Positions 12,248 through 25,800 of a stretch of 64,000 nt of DNA are shown here, piece after piece. This DNA comes from Trichosporon coremiiforme (lineage: Eukaryota > Basidiomycota > Tremellomycetes > Trichosporonales > Trichosporonaceae). A program made the translations under genes and the position numbers. The stretch covers positions 372,001 to 436,000 of the forward strand of contig BCJJ01000018.1 of NCBI GenBank assembly GCA_039545355.1, in the 5' to 3' direction. How positions within the stretch are numbered: the stretch's first letter is position 1; every line of letters begins with the position of its first letter. The notes under the pieces are model-generated. The model did not search any database, was not told the origin of the DNA, and worked only from the letters and a program-made list of their open reading frames with translations.

Positions 12248-15200
12248 AAACAAACAAAGAACTCAGCAACAGCTCGCACCAGGGTCCCTACTGCCTTACC
12301 TGGACTGGGGCATTCCCCTGACGGCGACTGACGCACAGTCGTGGCCGCGCTGATGACTACAGATCCTTACGAAGTCAGTGCACTCGGCCCGACGGCAGGG
12401 CAACGCGAGATCGCCCCGCCGAATATTCCAAGGGTGGAAAGGCAACGAGGCAACGAGATTGAAGATAGCAAGCAGGGTCTAGTTGGCCAGGAGAGGTGAT
12501 CAAGTGAGAATCTGGTCGAAGGGTCGGAATGGATCATTGCCAAGCGATCTGGACTGGGGCGAGGAGGACAGGGCGAGACGCCAGAGACCATGCAAACAGC
12601 GTGTGGCGCCCCGAGTGCGGGCAACGTTGTCCTACGCGGTCTTTGACCACCTTCTCCTCATACCGGGAAGGGCAGGCAGAGCCCCCGCACAGACGAGCGG
12701 GCAAGCAACGGCGCCTTCGTGAACCGTGGAGGGTTGGATATCCGGCTCTATCATTGTGCGTTGGGGATCTGCATGCCCAGCAGCTAGCGACTGTCAAGGA
12801 CGCGGGCTCTACCGATGTGCTAGGATCGACGCTCGGTCCACTGATCCAGCCACGCTCGCCCACGCCCCCGCAGCCGCCAGCCGCCCAACCTCCATGGCAC
12901 TGTGCGCTGCGCAGACTGTACTGCGCAAGTGACACCGAGCACCGGGCGCAGTGCCTCGTCCATCGCCGGGCATGCACCCTCGAAATCCCATGAGCCGTCG
13001 GTTGGAAGCTTTGGAAGCTTCACACTTCTCAGTCCCGGTGGTCCGCGCGGGTATGTGGCGCTGACTCATAGCCCGACTCTTGCAGTCTCCGCGCTAATCG
13101 CTGCGGGGTTGCAGGTCGCGCATCGCCGAACATTGCTTCTCGGAAGCGGCCGCAACCCCAGCCTGAGTCCATGCCGATGACCAGGCCCCGGAAGGTTATT
13201 TGTTGTGAATTCCTGGTTTCCACAGCGCCTCACCCTTCCTTCCCAACGACAGCCTTCTATGCCCACCAGCCCCAATCACAGTTAACGAGCCAGCAGCGGG
13301 CGGTCGTGACATGGGCACAATGGCACAGACTACCTCCAGACAAAGGGATACTTTACAGTTTTGCTCGAGGAAGCGCCACGGCGTTGCGCCGTCCAGTTCA
13401 GCTATTCAACTAACACTGCGGCTTGTGTCTCCTGGGCACACTGGGAGAGGATACGCGGGGCGTGAGGCTGAACCGCCAGACTAGGACCGAGCGCAAGCGA
13501 GCAACCTCGGGGCTTGAATTTGGTTGGTAGGGTTGGACTGAGTTCCGGGGGTGCGAACGCGAGTTTTCCTCATGCATGCGGCGTCCGATCGCGGGCGCTG
13601 TAACGTGTCGCAGGTCCTATGCTCATCGAGCGGCGGAGCCGAGCTTTACAGGCACATGAACAGGAAGACTGGTAGCCAACCAGAGTGGCAGAGCGCGTTG
13701 CTGGTTAGCAAGCGGACAGTCTGACAGGCCGTGGCTGTGGCGGCGGCGTCGAGTCCTGAGTCCTGGGAGCTGCGACGTGGGAACACTGTCCACCCGACAT
13801 CGGGTTGTTTATGTCGGAGCATCGGATGCGTCGGTTGCATCGTCTGCCAACAGACATACACCGATTTGCAGACTTCGGCGGCATACCGAATCCGACTTTG
13901 CCTCGAAGTAGCCCACCCGGCCGCAATGATCGACATACTCACCTAAGAACCGAAATACTCATCGCTTTGGCAAGCAGGGAGTTTCGAACCGAAACCAGCT
14001 AGTCGGGGAAAGGTGAACATACCCACTGTTACCAGAGAATCTCACTGCACTGTGCCCAAGAACATTCGATGGAAGAGCCGCCGGGAGGAAAGAGTGGAGG
14101 CGGAGGTGGAGGCGAGTGGGCAAGGAAGACCCCGAAGTCCCCGAGTTCTGCCCGTAGGTTCCAATCAACGTCGGAAGAGACCAGTGCGGTGCTTATCGGG
14201 CGGCTGTGCTGAGGTGGCGGCGAGGGAGGGTTGCACGACGTCTTCCCTATGTATGGGGCAGCGCAGTCGGGCGTCCAGGTCGCGTTGGCGGATGGAAAGC
14301 TGGCGTCGAGGGCGACTCACAGGGTCAAAGCATCCTGATTTTGAGCAGGTGCAGGGCTGTAAGACAGCGATCGGATGGCAGTAAATGCAAGCCCTGGTTT
14401 TGTACTGATTGCCCGCCGCCCGCTGATGCGGTGATGGCGGCGAGCAATGTCTCGGCGCAGTCATTCATCGGCGGCGCCGAAAACGCCACCGCGTCTCACA
14501 TCAACTGAGACGCGTTGGGACAGTAGGAAGCTCCAGGGAGAAGAAAAGAATGAAAGCATGGAGTCCGTGGGCACGTTGGACTTTCTGGTGATACATGCTC
14601 TGTCCTCGGACAAGCTGGTCCCTCATGACGAAGCATGAAATGCTTCCAGTGCTGCGCTGGCACCCCATACCGCCCGCGAATGCGCATTGACAGCTACTTG
14701 TTGATCATAGTTAAGCGCGTCTCTATCTGGACGTGGACACCGCAGTCGGGGATCGAGTGATCATCACGACCGAGAGAAGGTGAGAAGTCTGGGGGACATG
14801 CGATGTCAGATTTTTTGTTACTGTGTACATGTCCGCATATCAGCCCCAAAACCTCTTACTGTTTCTTGCAGTGACTGATCAAGTGGTATACTGGTCTGTG
14901 CACGGCGGAAAGCAAGATCTACTTCTCCCTAGACAGCGCAGTACGATGCACTCTCGGAGCGTGGCAGACAACCAGCTGGATGGACTCGGGAGATTTGGAA
15001 ATCTGCCAATGATATATTAAGCCAAACCCCTTCTGCACGATACACTGGTGTGCCGTAGACCGAAGCATGCATGCCTTTGAACACGTAGTTTCAACTTGCG
15101 TCCATCTTGTCGCGCGTCGCAAACGTCGATTGCCAATGGTGCGTAGGTTGAATGCCGACCCCGGCCCGATGGTGTAGTGTGACTCAGGCACGATGCCGGG

Positions 15201-18200
15201 TTCAGAAACTAGGCTGTCGATCGACCTATGCCGGACCAACGAAGACAGACGGACCACATCCGACGGCGGAGATGCATGCATGGTGAATGAGCAGCTGGAG
15301 ACGAATCCGGTTCATCGGCGGTGTCCGCGGACGCACCCTGGTCGAGGATCAGGAGGCTTGAGCAAGCGTCAGGATCTGTGGAATGTGCAGTCTCCTTGGC
15401 GTCGGAATTCCTCGAACGCGGACCCGCAAACTCGGCTTCGCTAAGATCGACAGCAGCGAACATGGCCGCGGCGTATCCGACCCCAAGGCTTCCCCACGAG
15501 GGCTCAGAAGATTGTTGGTAGCGAGGCTCGGCCGAGTGCTCGGGATCTGACCGTCGCAAGGTAGAACGGGATCCGGGCTTCGCTGCACCCCGTGCATTCC
15601 GAACACTGCGCACTAGAGCGTTCGCCGATGGCATAAACCGCAGTGAGGCCCGAGAGCTCAGCAGGATGAGCAGGCATTTTGGTTGGGCCGTGAAATTACG
15701 GCGGGCGAGAACGCTATGATCAGCCCTGGAGCTTGGCGGGCGTGGATTTACTTGAAGCGTCAGCTGCACAGAGGCTGAAGGCTCTTTGGTTAGTGAGCTC
15801 GTCGCGTTTCCATGCAGAGAAATGGGGCATTCGTGGAACGAAGAGCTCGCATAGTCTCGACTTCGGGAGTAAGTAAGAATGATTAGGAGGCAGGAACCGA
15901 GGGTCACCTGGGAAGAGGTTTGGTTGGCATTGGCCAGTCAGTTATTCAAGGGTGAGGGGTGTGCAGGCTGCTAGTAGCCGGGCCCATCGGAAGCGCTCAT
16001 GGCCTCCAAAGCGTTGGTTCAAGTTGCCAGTCCTAGAAAATCACAAGCAGTTGCGCTGGAGTATACTTCGAATCGGGCATAACAGACCCTTAGCCGCTGT
16101 TTGCCTGTGTGTCTTCGGAGGCAAGATATCGCTCAGCCAGTCAGCTTTTGCGTAGTGGGCAGTATTTTGTCCCGTATCTCGGATATCCCTGGTCAACCCA
16201 AAGCCCAAGGTGGACTCGGATCCGCGTCGCTGTTCTCACAAAGCTGCCCATGCAGTCTGTCTGTAGCTGCTGAGCAGCACTGCTCGCTATCGAACGTTGG
16301 TACTCGGTCGTTCGTTCGAGGCGCTACTGGTGGCAATTGCGTCACATGGCCAATTGATGTTTCTCCGAGGCCGTACCTGATTAGCCACTAAGTCGTCGAA
16401 ACAGCTAACAGTGGGGTGTGGCTACGCCAGCCAGCACAGTATGTAGCCGTGAAGAGATGCAAAGGAGTCGATGAGCTGTTGGAGATGAAGTTACGGTGGG
16501 ATGGTAGTGAAACATTTCGAAGATGTTGACGGGCAGTCTGCAGGGCAGAGAGCGGTCATTGCACCATGGCCGCAACGGAACTTGATCGGATGCCCAAGCC
16601 ATGGTTGGGTGATCGATTCCGACTAGGCTCGGAGAGAAACAGACCCACCGATTGGGCTCCAGTCCCAGGAGACTGTGCAGAACTCCTTGCGGTGAGAACT
16701 GCAAACCAAGGTGTCGCAGGCTGGTGCACAGGTCCTTTCTGACCGGAGTCGTCGCCGACTGAGCAACACGAATAACGCGCTGGTTCCCACGGGCCAGTTC
16801 CGTACCATGACTTCCTCTAGCATGTGCGTACTCGCTCCTTCGTTCGACCGAACATTCCAAAGCTTCTCAACCTCGGCTGTCACAAACCGCAGCAGTTCTA
16901 TCTGAAGACTGCAGTGATTCTCATTGTTTCCGGACGGACAGCACGTCGCAATTGCCCAGCATCCGGGCACAACAAGCTGGTTGTTTCCTCGGAAATGCTG
17001 AGCGAAATGTTTTAAGAACCTGTAGTCCGCCAGTCAGGAATTCGAGGGCCGCGGCGCCACCACACAGTATGACCTCGGTGGCCTCTATGCAGCGATCGTG
17101 TCGGCTTGTCAGCGATCGGAGGGTAATCGGCAAAGACTAGCTTGCCAGTTAGACGGTATGCCATCCTTACCTTCATAGTTCAGTTGCCGCAGTCTGGCGT
17201 GCCATCGTTGGCATTCTGGAGTTAAAGAAAGCAAAACGAACGGGGATGATGATGAATGAAAACGATCGACAGCGAGCACTCGATGGCGCAGACTCTCCTC
17301 TAAGCTGGACGGCCCTTGTTTTTCGTAATCGCGGCCATCCGGCCTCATATCAGCGCCAGCGGGGCGTTGGTTTCCTAAGGTCGTCTGGGATGGTTTAACG
17401 GGTCCCATTCTGCCGACGAGACTTCGTTCGGCAACGGTATTCCGAATTGAGCATTGCTGAGAACCGAGAATTCTGTCTGTGAGAAAGGAAGGCGAACGGC
17501 CTTGGACCGCAATGAGTATGTTATGAACCGTCGGTGAACACGGATAGACGTCGAGTGAGGGAGTAAGAGTACAGAGTTGACGTGCAGGTTGACGCAGGGA
17601 ATCTCTGGGCCCTCCACATACTCGGCAATGAGCACGTCGTACGTCCCTCGGGCAATGGAGGGAAGGCGCTGGCGGTGGTTCTCAGTGACACTTGTGAGCA
17701 GTGATTTTGGCTATGCAAGCCCTCGAAAGCAACGACATACCGTTGTCCCTGTGCCCCACTGCGGCAGAACCGGCATAAAGCGGGCAAAGCTTGGAGATGA
17801 TTCATAGGCGCATTCAGGATAACGAAAAGGGTGCCTCCGTTAGTTGGCACAAGAAGGGAGGGCCCAGGTATCTGGAGTGGAGAGATCGAATGATAGAGTA
17901 AGAGCATCGCACCCGAACGACGAGTGACCAACCCTTCCCTCAGAATGTCAGCCGCCGCATTTCGCTTTGTAGACCGCGTGAGACAGTTTCTCATAATGAT
18001 GACTACTCGCACCGCTGCGACGAGGCGATACTGTTAGCCAGGAGGCTCGACTTTTCTCAGGGACATCGAGCAAAGCAACTGACAAGTCTGCTGCGCGCTT
18101 ATAGCCGATCCGGCGACTGAAATACACAACTATGCCATCTGACATTACATCCCGGTACACCGCATGGGTGATTGCCCACCCCGATCTGTGAACGGCGCGA

Positions 18201-18779
18201 GCAATGGGCATAGTGTTTTCACAAAGAAGCTGCCCCAACGGCCAGTGCACAGAACTGGTAGTGCGCTTGTTTGTAGGCTTACGTTTAGGCTGCGATGCGA
18301 CTATGACTGAGACGATTTCTCGGAATTGAGTTGTGGGAATCAGTGGGCTTGTCCTGAATGTCGTAATGGACCAACGCCGACGAAGACGACACGGTAGCCA
18401 GGGCCATCTAACTTTGGCGTACGTGCCGAGGCATGTACCGTTGTTTCAGTCCAGTTACGAAAGATCACAGCCTGATAATAATGAATGCTAAGTCCAAAGC
18501 AACGGTAATGAGTAGTGATGATGACGGGTTGGTGAGCAACGGTGCAAGACGTGGTTGGGGTTAGCAAACAGTGTGTCACGCTGCTCGGCGACGTGCATGG
18601 CTGAGCCGTCTGAGATGGGGGGCAGGCACCGGCGATGAGGAGTGTCACGAGAATGGAATTTTATTTTTACGTTTAAAGTGTAGAGTGTGGCTTGCGACCT
18701 CCCAAAGTCTTGCGCTCCAAGAGAACGGATCCTTTTTGTCCGAGCGAGCGGACCTGAGGGGACCTGGGGACCTGAGTGC

Positions 18780-18990
18780 AACCTGGCCCGGGCTCGGTTG
18801 CTGACACATTCATTCCGCCCATCGCCTCATTATCTCATTCACGCCGGGCCCTACGCAGACGGCATCGCTGCATCATCCCTATAGTCGGATCTCCACGACC
18901 ATCTTGCACACTATATCATCTTCCACCCTGTCTCCACCTCCCCACTTTCGATCTCTGTCTTTACTGTCTCGTCTGACTGTCATGGTCCGC
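18780..18990 (+). promoter_or_regulatory. CT-rich leader-like tract without a recognised gene
   Basis: C/T-rich sequence with many tctcc/catc words ends at an ATG (18981) that meets a stop after four codons. It looks like the leaders before the plus-strand genes further right. The next 1.2 kb gave no recognisable protein; a 98-codon ORF at 19830-20126 is unconvincing. A non-coding transcript or dead gene is possible. Confidence 0.25.
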
Positions 18991-20258
18991 GGCTGACACT
19001 GATCGCACTGCTGCGGAACAGGTGAACCGGGAAGCGTCAAAGACTCGTGTGATGTCTCAACCCTGCTCCCCGCACCCAGTGCTAAAGACTGACCGTCCTC
19101 ACTGATCAACAAAGGCATCATCTACCCCATGAACGCGCCTTCCTCATCATCGCAGGGCTGTTTGTTACTTACCCATTTGTCGCCGGCCCACGAACATCCC
19201 GCAGTGTCCTTCACCTAAAGGACCGTGTGCAACACCGCTATTACGCAACTCCTGCCTGACCGCGGGGGAAGCTCTTAGATCACTCTCGTCAGCCCTTACG
19301 ACGCACGGTGCAAAGGTGCTGATCGAAGACTTCCGCGGCACTGCTTCCCCGCTCACGGCACACTGGACCTTGCGATGAACGTCCTTGAAGGTCAGTGTGG
19401 TGTGGTGGAAAACCGGGACGGGTCGCAGCCACCAAGAACGCTTCGGCCGAGGCCCGCTCACCTGGCCCAGACTTGCCGAATGTCTCACCCGGTCTCAGTT
19501 GTCGGCAAGTCTGAACCGATCTCGAAGACGACTCGCAGCAAATGCCACTGCTTGCAGCCGAGTGTGGATGCCGACTTCTCCATCCGCAAAGCACGGTGCA
19601 CTGCAGCGCCGAGGAAGGTTCTTGCTCGTCAGAAATGCTTAGTACTCATCACAGGCACAATATTGTCCCACCCCAGATTGCCTCGCTCAACAGTTCAACA
19701 AGACCAAGTCGCATGCGGTTGCCATTACGGATGAAGTCGGACGGCATGCAGACGCCATGCCGGTATCCGGCAAACCGGTCTCAGCAAAGAGCGTCATGAG
19801 GACGACGTCTGCTTATTTGCCCACGGCCTGTGTCGTTCTACAGAATCGACTGTGAGGAGCTTCGTTACCGCCCCGCGTTGACACTCAAGGACTTCGTCGC
19901 GGAACTCTCTGCGTTCTTTCGACAAGATAATCTATCGTGGACCCCAGAGGTTCGCCGAAGTGTCGACAACGGTGGTGATGACACTTTCGGAAGCTGCAGC
20001 CCGAGGTTTTGGGGGGTGGAGCCGAACCGCAAGAGTGGCTACAGATCAAGCGGCCTGGGCACTAGCAAACACCTGTCGAAAGCTCTCTTCTCGGCTATGT
20101 TCGCTTGTCGCCTGGCACGACGGTGAGTCCAGCTTCCTTACAAATTCGTGACCGACGTTCGCAACGCCGCCTGACTCGAAGTCGATGCAATAATGTGATG
20201 TACATTGTCTCTATGTCATGGTAATGTGTCCAATGCTGCCCCCCGCGCTTCCAGAAAA

Positions 20259-22564
20259 CTACAATTTCAGGCGCTTTCCGTCCTGCTCCCCCTCGTCGCG
20301 TTTGCGCTTCTTGCCCTCCTCCTTCGCCCCCTTTCCGAGGACGGTGACGCCCTTGCCGCTCTTGACGAGCTGGTTCAGGGCCGCGTCCTTCTCCTCGCGG
20401 ACGGTCATCTTCTTCTTGCCGTACAGCTGCGCCGTGGCGTCGATGCGCTGGCGCGTCGCCTTGCGCGCCTTGCGTGCCTTGGAGCGCGCACGCTTCGCCT
20501 CCTCGGGCGTCTGCTCGCTGCGTGCCTGCAGGTCCGCGGAAGACGGGCCTGCGAACAGCTCCTGCGGCGCAAGCATCGAGGTCGCCCGCTGCTGCGCGGG
20601 AAGTGCTGTCTCCATGCTCGCCGTCGCGATGTTGTCCACCGTCGTGATCGCCGCCTTCGGCGCCTTCGGGACAAAGTGCAGCGAGCTGAGCGCGTCGAGC
20701 TTGTAGCACACCTCGTCCCACAGCCGGTCGATCTCCTGGTGCTCCTTCGCGAGCTTGTCGTCTCGCGGATCCCGGGCTGTTGTGCCCGACGCCTCGGCGG
20801 TGTACTCGTCTTCGTAGATCTGAGCCAGCGACTTGGCGCTCTGCTTGTCGTCAAGCTCGAAGAAGCGCGAGGGCAGGAATGCTGTCGGTTCGTATGCCCT
20901 TACGCGGACCGGCGAGTCGAAGTTGCCCTGAATGTCAGTTGATGCGCTAGTAGTTGGAAAATGTGGGTGCTCACGTCAAGAATGCGCTTCTTGATGAGCT
21001 CCTCGAGAGTCGCGACGCTCTCCTCCGTAATGACGGGGATAGCCTTGGCGACGTGCTCGAAGTCAAGGTTCTCCTCAAGGAGAGAGTTCTCGGGTCGGGC
21101 GCGCGATGACGCCTCACCCATAAGCGTCCAGTCCTTGGGTCCGATGGCCTGCTGCTCGAGCTCAGCGATCTGCTCGGCGAGCTCGCGCTGCCGCTTCTCA
21201 TGCGTTGAGAGAGCGACCTCGTCGCCCTCGTCCTCGCTGTCCTCGAACAGGTCCGTCTTCACCCGGTCCATGACGCCGTGCACCTCCTCTCCCTCGTCCT
21301 CGTCATCCTCTTCCGGCTCCTCCTCATCTTCAGACTCCTCGAATCGCGCGGCCTTCTTCTTCTTCTTGCCAGCGTCCTTGCCCTTGCCCTTCTTTGACGG
21401 CGCGGCGTCGCGAGTAGGCGGCGCGAAAAAGTCGGCATAAGTCATTTCGGCCGGGTTGTCGTTCGACGCGAGGAACATGGAGCCAAAGTCGTCAAGCTCG
21501 GGTTCGTCGTCCTCCTCGTCGCCGCCGAGGCGTCCAGACGTCACGCGCTCCGCCTCCTGCTCTTCCGTCATGCGGTTGAAGTCGTCGATTGAGAAGAACT
21601 CGTCGTCGAGGGTCGGGTGCTTCGCCTTCTTTCGCTTGCTGGGACCAGCAGTCGGGAACAGACCGTCCTCGTCGTCCATGTCGACATCGGGGTTGGCCGA
21701 GTCGTCCTCGTCCTCGTCCTCATCCTCCTCATCGTCGTCGTCCTCATCGTCGTCCTCCTCATCCTCTTCATCCTCGTCGTCGTCCTCATCGTCATCCTCC
21801 TCGTCGTCGTCCTCATCCATCTCAGAGTCGGAGTCGCCGATCTTCGTGCCGTCCTCGAACTGGACGGTATCGTCATCCTCCTCGTCGCTGTCTTCCTCGG
21901 AGTCACCCTCCTCGTCGGATCCGCTAGCGCTGTCTCCCTCCTCATACCCTCCATCGGCCATCATGCGGTTCCACTCCTCGATGCTCATCTCCTCGTCGCT
22001 TCCCATCTCCTCGCTGTCCTCCTCGCTGTCCCCCTCCTCGTCATCGTCATCGTCGGCCTCGGGCTCCTCGCCCGTGCCGACCTCCTTGACGACCTTGCAC
22101 ACGCCCTCGTTGCGGAGCTCGAGCTGGGCCCAGATCTGTTCCGGGTCCAGGCCGTCGACGGTCAGGACACTGAGGGGCGTGTAGGGGAGAACCTCTTCCG
22201 GCTTGGCCGGCTCGGACTCCTCCTGTTGCCGTGTCGAGGAGCGCAGGCCGATGGACGGGGGCTGCAGAATCGAGACGAGGAAGGGGTGCAGGTGAGGGTG
22301 CGACTCGGGCTCGAGCGAGATAGCTACGAGTCAGCTTAATCACATTGGCAACATCTTGGGCCGGCACATTGGAGAAAAGGCGGCCCGGGGTCAGAAAAAC
22401 ATACCGTGGTCAAAGATGTCCTTCGTCGCGGCGCGCGCGCCCTCGGCGAGCTGCGAGTCGCCGTCGAGCGCGAGCAGGTGCTCCCTGTTCTCGAGCAGGG
22501 AGGCGAGCTTGTCCAGGCTCTGAGGGATGGCGGCCGCGGCGGCCTGCGTCTCTGTCGTCGACAT
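20259..22564 (-). CDS. MPP10: U3 snoRNP protein Mpp10
   Basis: Exons 22564-22405, 22323-20975 and 20927-20259 encode 725 residues. Mpp10 is a nucleolar subunit of the U3 snoRNP/SSU processome needed for 18S rRNA processing; it binds Imp3 and Imp4. The sequence shows the N-terminal SLDKLASLLENREHLLA region, long Asp/Glu tracts with SDEEMSIEEWNRMM, the conserved LDDEFFSIDDFNRMTEEQE and YADFFAPP segments, GPKDWTLMGEASSRARPENS, LPSRFFELDDKQSAKSLAQI, and a basic C-terminus ending KKRKRDEGEQDGKRLKL. Introns are 81 and 47 nt with canonical ends. The start is the ATG of MSTTETQ; an upstream in-frame ATG would add 22 non-conserved residues. The acidic tract comes from GAC/GAG-type trinucleotide runs. 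Confidence 0.95.
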
Positions 22565-22872
22565 CGCGGCGGCTCGAGAGGCGTGGGTCGTGGGTGTGGT
22601 AGGTGGTGTTGTGCAGGTGGAGGCGATCACAGAATTTTGAATCTATGATACAAACCCATCGAAGGCCTCACCACCCACGTGACTATCTGGGTGGATCACT
22701 TAACCTCCACATTCCAGCAACAACATCGCTGCCCAGTGTGGCCATGCATCGCGTCCAACTGGAGTGCAGAACATTCGAGGCAGTATGATGGGGTTCATGC
22801 ACACATGATATGCAGGGATAATACAATAAGACTATCTATATGAACAAGGCAGTCGTGATTCTATGATTGCGG
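22565..22872. other. Intergenic spacer between two minus-strand genes
   Basis: About 300 bp holding the promoter of MPP10 and the 3' end of the next gene. It contains AT-rich sequence (tgatatgcagggataataca) that may include polyadenylation signals. No ORF or RNA gene was seen. Confidence 0.5.
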
Positions 22873-25800
22873 CTACGGGCCGCGCGTGCTGACGCTCTGT
22901 CCCGAGCCCGTCGGCATCGGCGCGAGCTCCACCTGCTTGCGCCAGTGGTCAATGTTGCTTCCCGGGTCCTCGAACGAGGGCATGCCCATGCCCCCTCCCA
23001 TACCGCCCATGCCTCCCATACCAGGCATACCCATGCCGCCCATGCCCATACCGGGCATGCCGCCCATCATCTGGGGCGGCATCATGGGCTGCTGCATCGG
23101 CATGCCCATCATTGGCGGCTGCATCATGCCGTACGCCGACATGGTCATCCCCGGCATGCCGTTCATCCCGTACGGCGAGCCGTAGAACGAGGGCATGTGC
23201 TGCATGCCCGGCTGCATTCCGGGCTGAGGCGAGGTGCCCTTCCGCGCCTCATGCTGACGCTGTGCGGCGCCGGCGTGCTTCCACGCAAGAGGCAGGTCGT
23301 CCTCGATCTCCTCAACGGTCTGGCTCGCTCCGGCGTTCGAGCCGGAGGCAGACTCGCCACCCACAGGCGACATAACCATGCGCGACCGGCGCGCCTGTCG
23401 GATGAGCAGCGGCTCGTCGTCATCATCGTCGTCGTTGGCCGGCTTTGAGATCGAGGGAACGGTAACGGGCGTCTTGGCTTCCGTAGCATCTCCGGATCGC
23501 TCGCCGGAGCCCTCAGCTGGTGACGTTGGGGAGGCCTGGCTGGGGAGTAACCCGAGAGATCCCGTGGCAGCTCCAGTGTCGAGTGCGAGAGGGGGCAATC
23601 CACCCTTCTTCAGCTGGGACAGGGGCACCTCCTCGTCGCTGTCAGCCACCTGAGCCTTGATACGGCTGAGGGGCACGTCCTCGTCCGAGCTGCTGTCGTC
23701 GTCATCGACCTGCACCCTTCGGAGGCGAGACAGGGGCAACTCCTCCTCAGAGGACTCGGCATCGGACACAGGCGCGACGAGTCGCGGCGGCTGGGATGAT
23801 GCAGGCCGGTTCTTGCGTCGTCCGCCGTTCCCTCCGTCCTCCTCGTCGCTGCTCTGGAACCAGTCATCGACACCTAAGCGGCTTCCGGGGCGGCGCTCAG
23901 GCGGGGGCGCCGGACGCTCAGGCTCGATAGATCCGATCGCGGGGTTCTCCGGCTCGAATGAAAGCGTCGGCGGGCGGACGGGCACGCGCTCGGCCATGCT
24001 CGCGTTCGAGCCGTCGAACTGTCCGTCGTACCGGCCGTCCAGCTCCTCAACATCGTCGCTGCCCATACGAGGATCCATCATGCTGAGGCGGCTCATGCGG
24101 GAGTCGCTATTCATCGAGTTCAGCGAGCCCATCCTGCTCGTGTCGGGCATCATCGAGATCGGGCGGCCATCCTCGTCGAACTGCGGCGCCTCCGAGGCAT
24201 CAAGCATCTTACTCTTGCGTCCCCAGCGGCTCTTGCGCTTCTCGGCACGCTCGGCTTTCTTGCGCTCCCTTGCGGCCTCCTTCTCAGCTGCCTCGGCGTC
24301 CGCTTTCGACTGCGCCTCCTGGATGCCCTTGAGTCTGACCATCTCGCGCTCCCACACGGTATCGACACCGAATACGGAGCGCGACTTGGCCATTCGCTGG
24401 GCGGCACTGTCGCCTCCCTCGCCGTCTGGCAAGTTCAGGGCTGGCACGTCGTGCATGGTGTTCGGGCGCTTGTTAAGCGACCCGGGCACAGAGCGCGGGT
24501 GCGGGCTCAGCAGATCGTCATCGTTCTGGACGGGCGGCTGGAGCGGGGCATTGAGAGCGTTCTGATCGATCAGTGTCGACTGGCGCGCCATCATCGAGGG
24601 ACGGTTGTCACCCCAGAACTGGCGCTGCTTGCTGTGCATTTGTTCCTTTCGCAACTCGAGTTGGTCGATAAGACTGGTACCCTGTCATGTCAGTTATACC
24701 ACAAAGGGGTCTTAACTCACGTAGAGCTTGCCCGGCTTGCGGCGCATGTGCATGTCCTCTTCCTCCTCGTCGTCCTCTCCTTCGTATCCAGCGATGATCT
24801 CACCCTCGGCCGCCGTGCCCGCGAAGTACTCAGCGTCCTCGCGATGTCCACCAACCATGAGTGAGGAGCGGAACGTCTTCTGAGCCATAGACATAGGCAC
24901 ACCGTGACCGAGGTTGAGCACTGATGCACGCGCGTCTTCGGGCAAAGGCTTCTCGCCCAGAGTGAAGCCCTCCGGGACATGCACCGAGTGCTTCTGCTTC
25001 TCGGTGCCCTCGAGTACGGACGGCATGACGAGGGTCTTGGGGCGGATGAGCTCGCGACGCTTGACGTGCAGTACGCGGTCGGTGTATCTCGGTGCGCGCA
25101 GGGGGCGCCCGTACTCCGCGGCGGTCGGAATCTCGTTCCACACACGCGACGTGCGGCGCAGATCCTCCAACGTAAGGTTCTCAGAAGGCGCGGCGCCCAC
25201 AAATGACGGCGCGCCCTGCTCGCCGTCGTCCGAGTAGATCAAGGACGCGCGGCGCTCAAGGCGGGGCGTCGCGGCATCGCCGTACGAGCCCATGTCGCCC
25301 GACATGGCGCTGCTCGCGCGCTGGCCCATGCTGCTAACTGTGCTGAGCGGGCGAGAGCCGGGAAGATCGATGGAGCGACGCTGCGCCTCTATTGTCTTGG
25401 GGTCGAAGCGAGAGCCGAACTCGGGCGGAGGGGCTGGGAGCTCGAACGGGTTGCGGAGAACTTCCTGGTCGTGCTCGTCCTGGTTCATCGGCGGGTTTGA
25501 GTACGCGCTCATCGCGGACTGCGATCGGCTGTGAGGGCGGTCGAACGTCGGACTCAGGGGTGACTCGAGGGCGATCCCAGACCCAGGTCGTGATCCGGGC
25601 ATCTGGGGGAAGGCCATCTTCGGGGGTGACTCGGGCAGCGGCACCATGACCGGCTCGCCCATGTCGTTGCGTACCTCGAGCGCGCCGATGGCGCTAATAG
25701 AACGCCTTCCCTCGAGCATGTCGCGCACGCGCTGCGCCTCGCTCAGCGCCCGCTCGGCGTGGTCGTAGCTTCCCCAGCTTTGTCGGCTGTCGATGCTGGG

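Larger units (their letters stand above)
2700..20230. other. Gene-poor region of about 17.5 kb, candidate centromere or repeat graveyard
   Basis: Neither strand gave a recognisable protein, even allowing for small exons like those of its neighbours. The longest open stretches (233 codons at 2683-3384, 203 at 4168-4779, 232 on the minus strand at 15209-15907) have no family resemblance and no flanking splice pattern. Hand-sampled lines are about 50-55% GC, against about 60% or more in nearby coding DNA. No reverse transcriptase, integrase or transposase motif and no obvious long terminal repeat was seen. Only microsatellites, one hairpin-forming inverted repeat, one palindrome and two CT-rich leader-like tracts stand out. 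A regional centromere is a reasonable guess, but decayed mobile DNA or unrecognised fast-evolving genes are possible. Confidence 0.5.

Noticed and set aside
13975..14000. Possible tRNA T-arm (ttcgaacc) in the desert
   Set aside because: The flanking bases do not pair as a T stem and no acceptor or anticodon stem could be found.
21456..22339. Plus-strand Ser-rich and Val/Leu-rich frames over MPP10
   Set aside because: They translate the reverse of the GAC/GAG acidic tract; poly-Ser and poly-Val runs are artefacts of the trinucleotide repeat.
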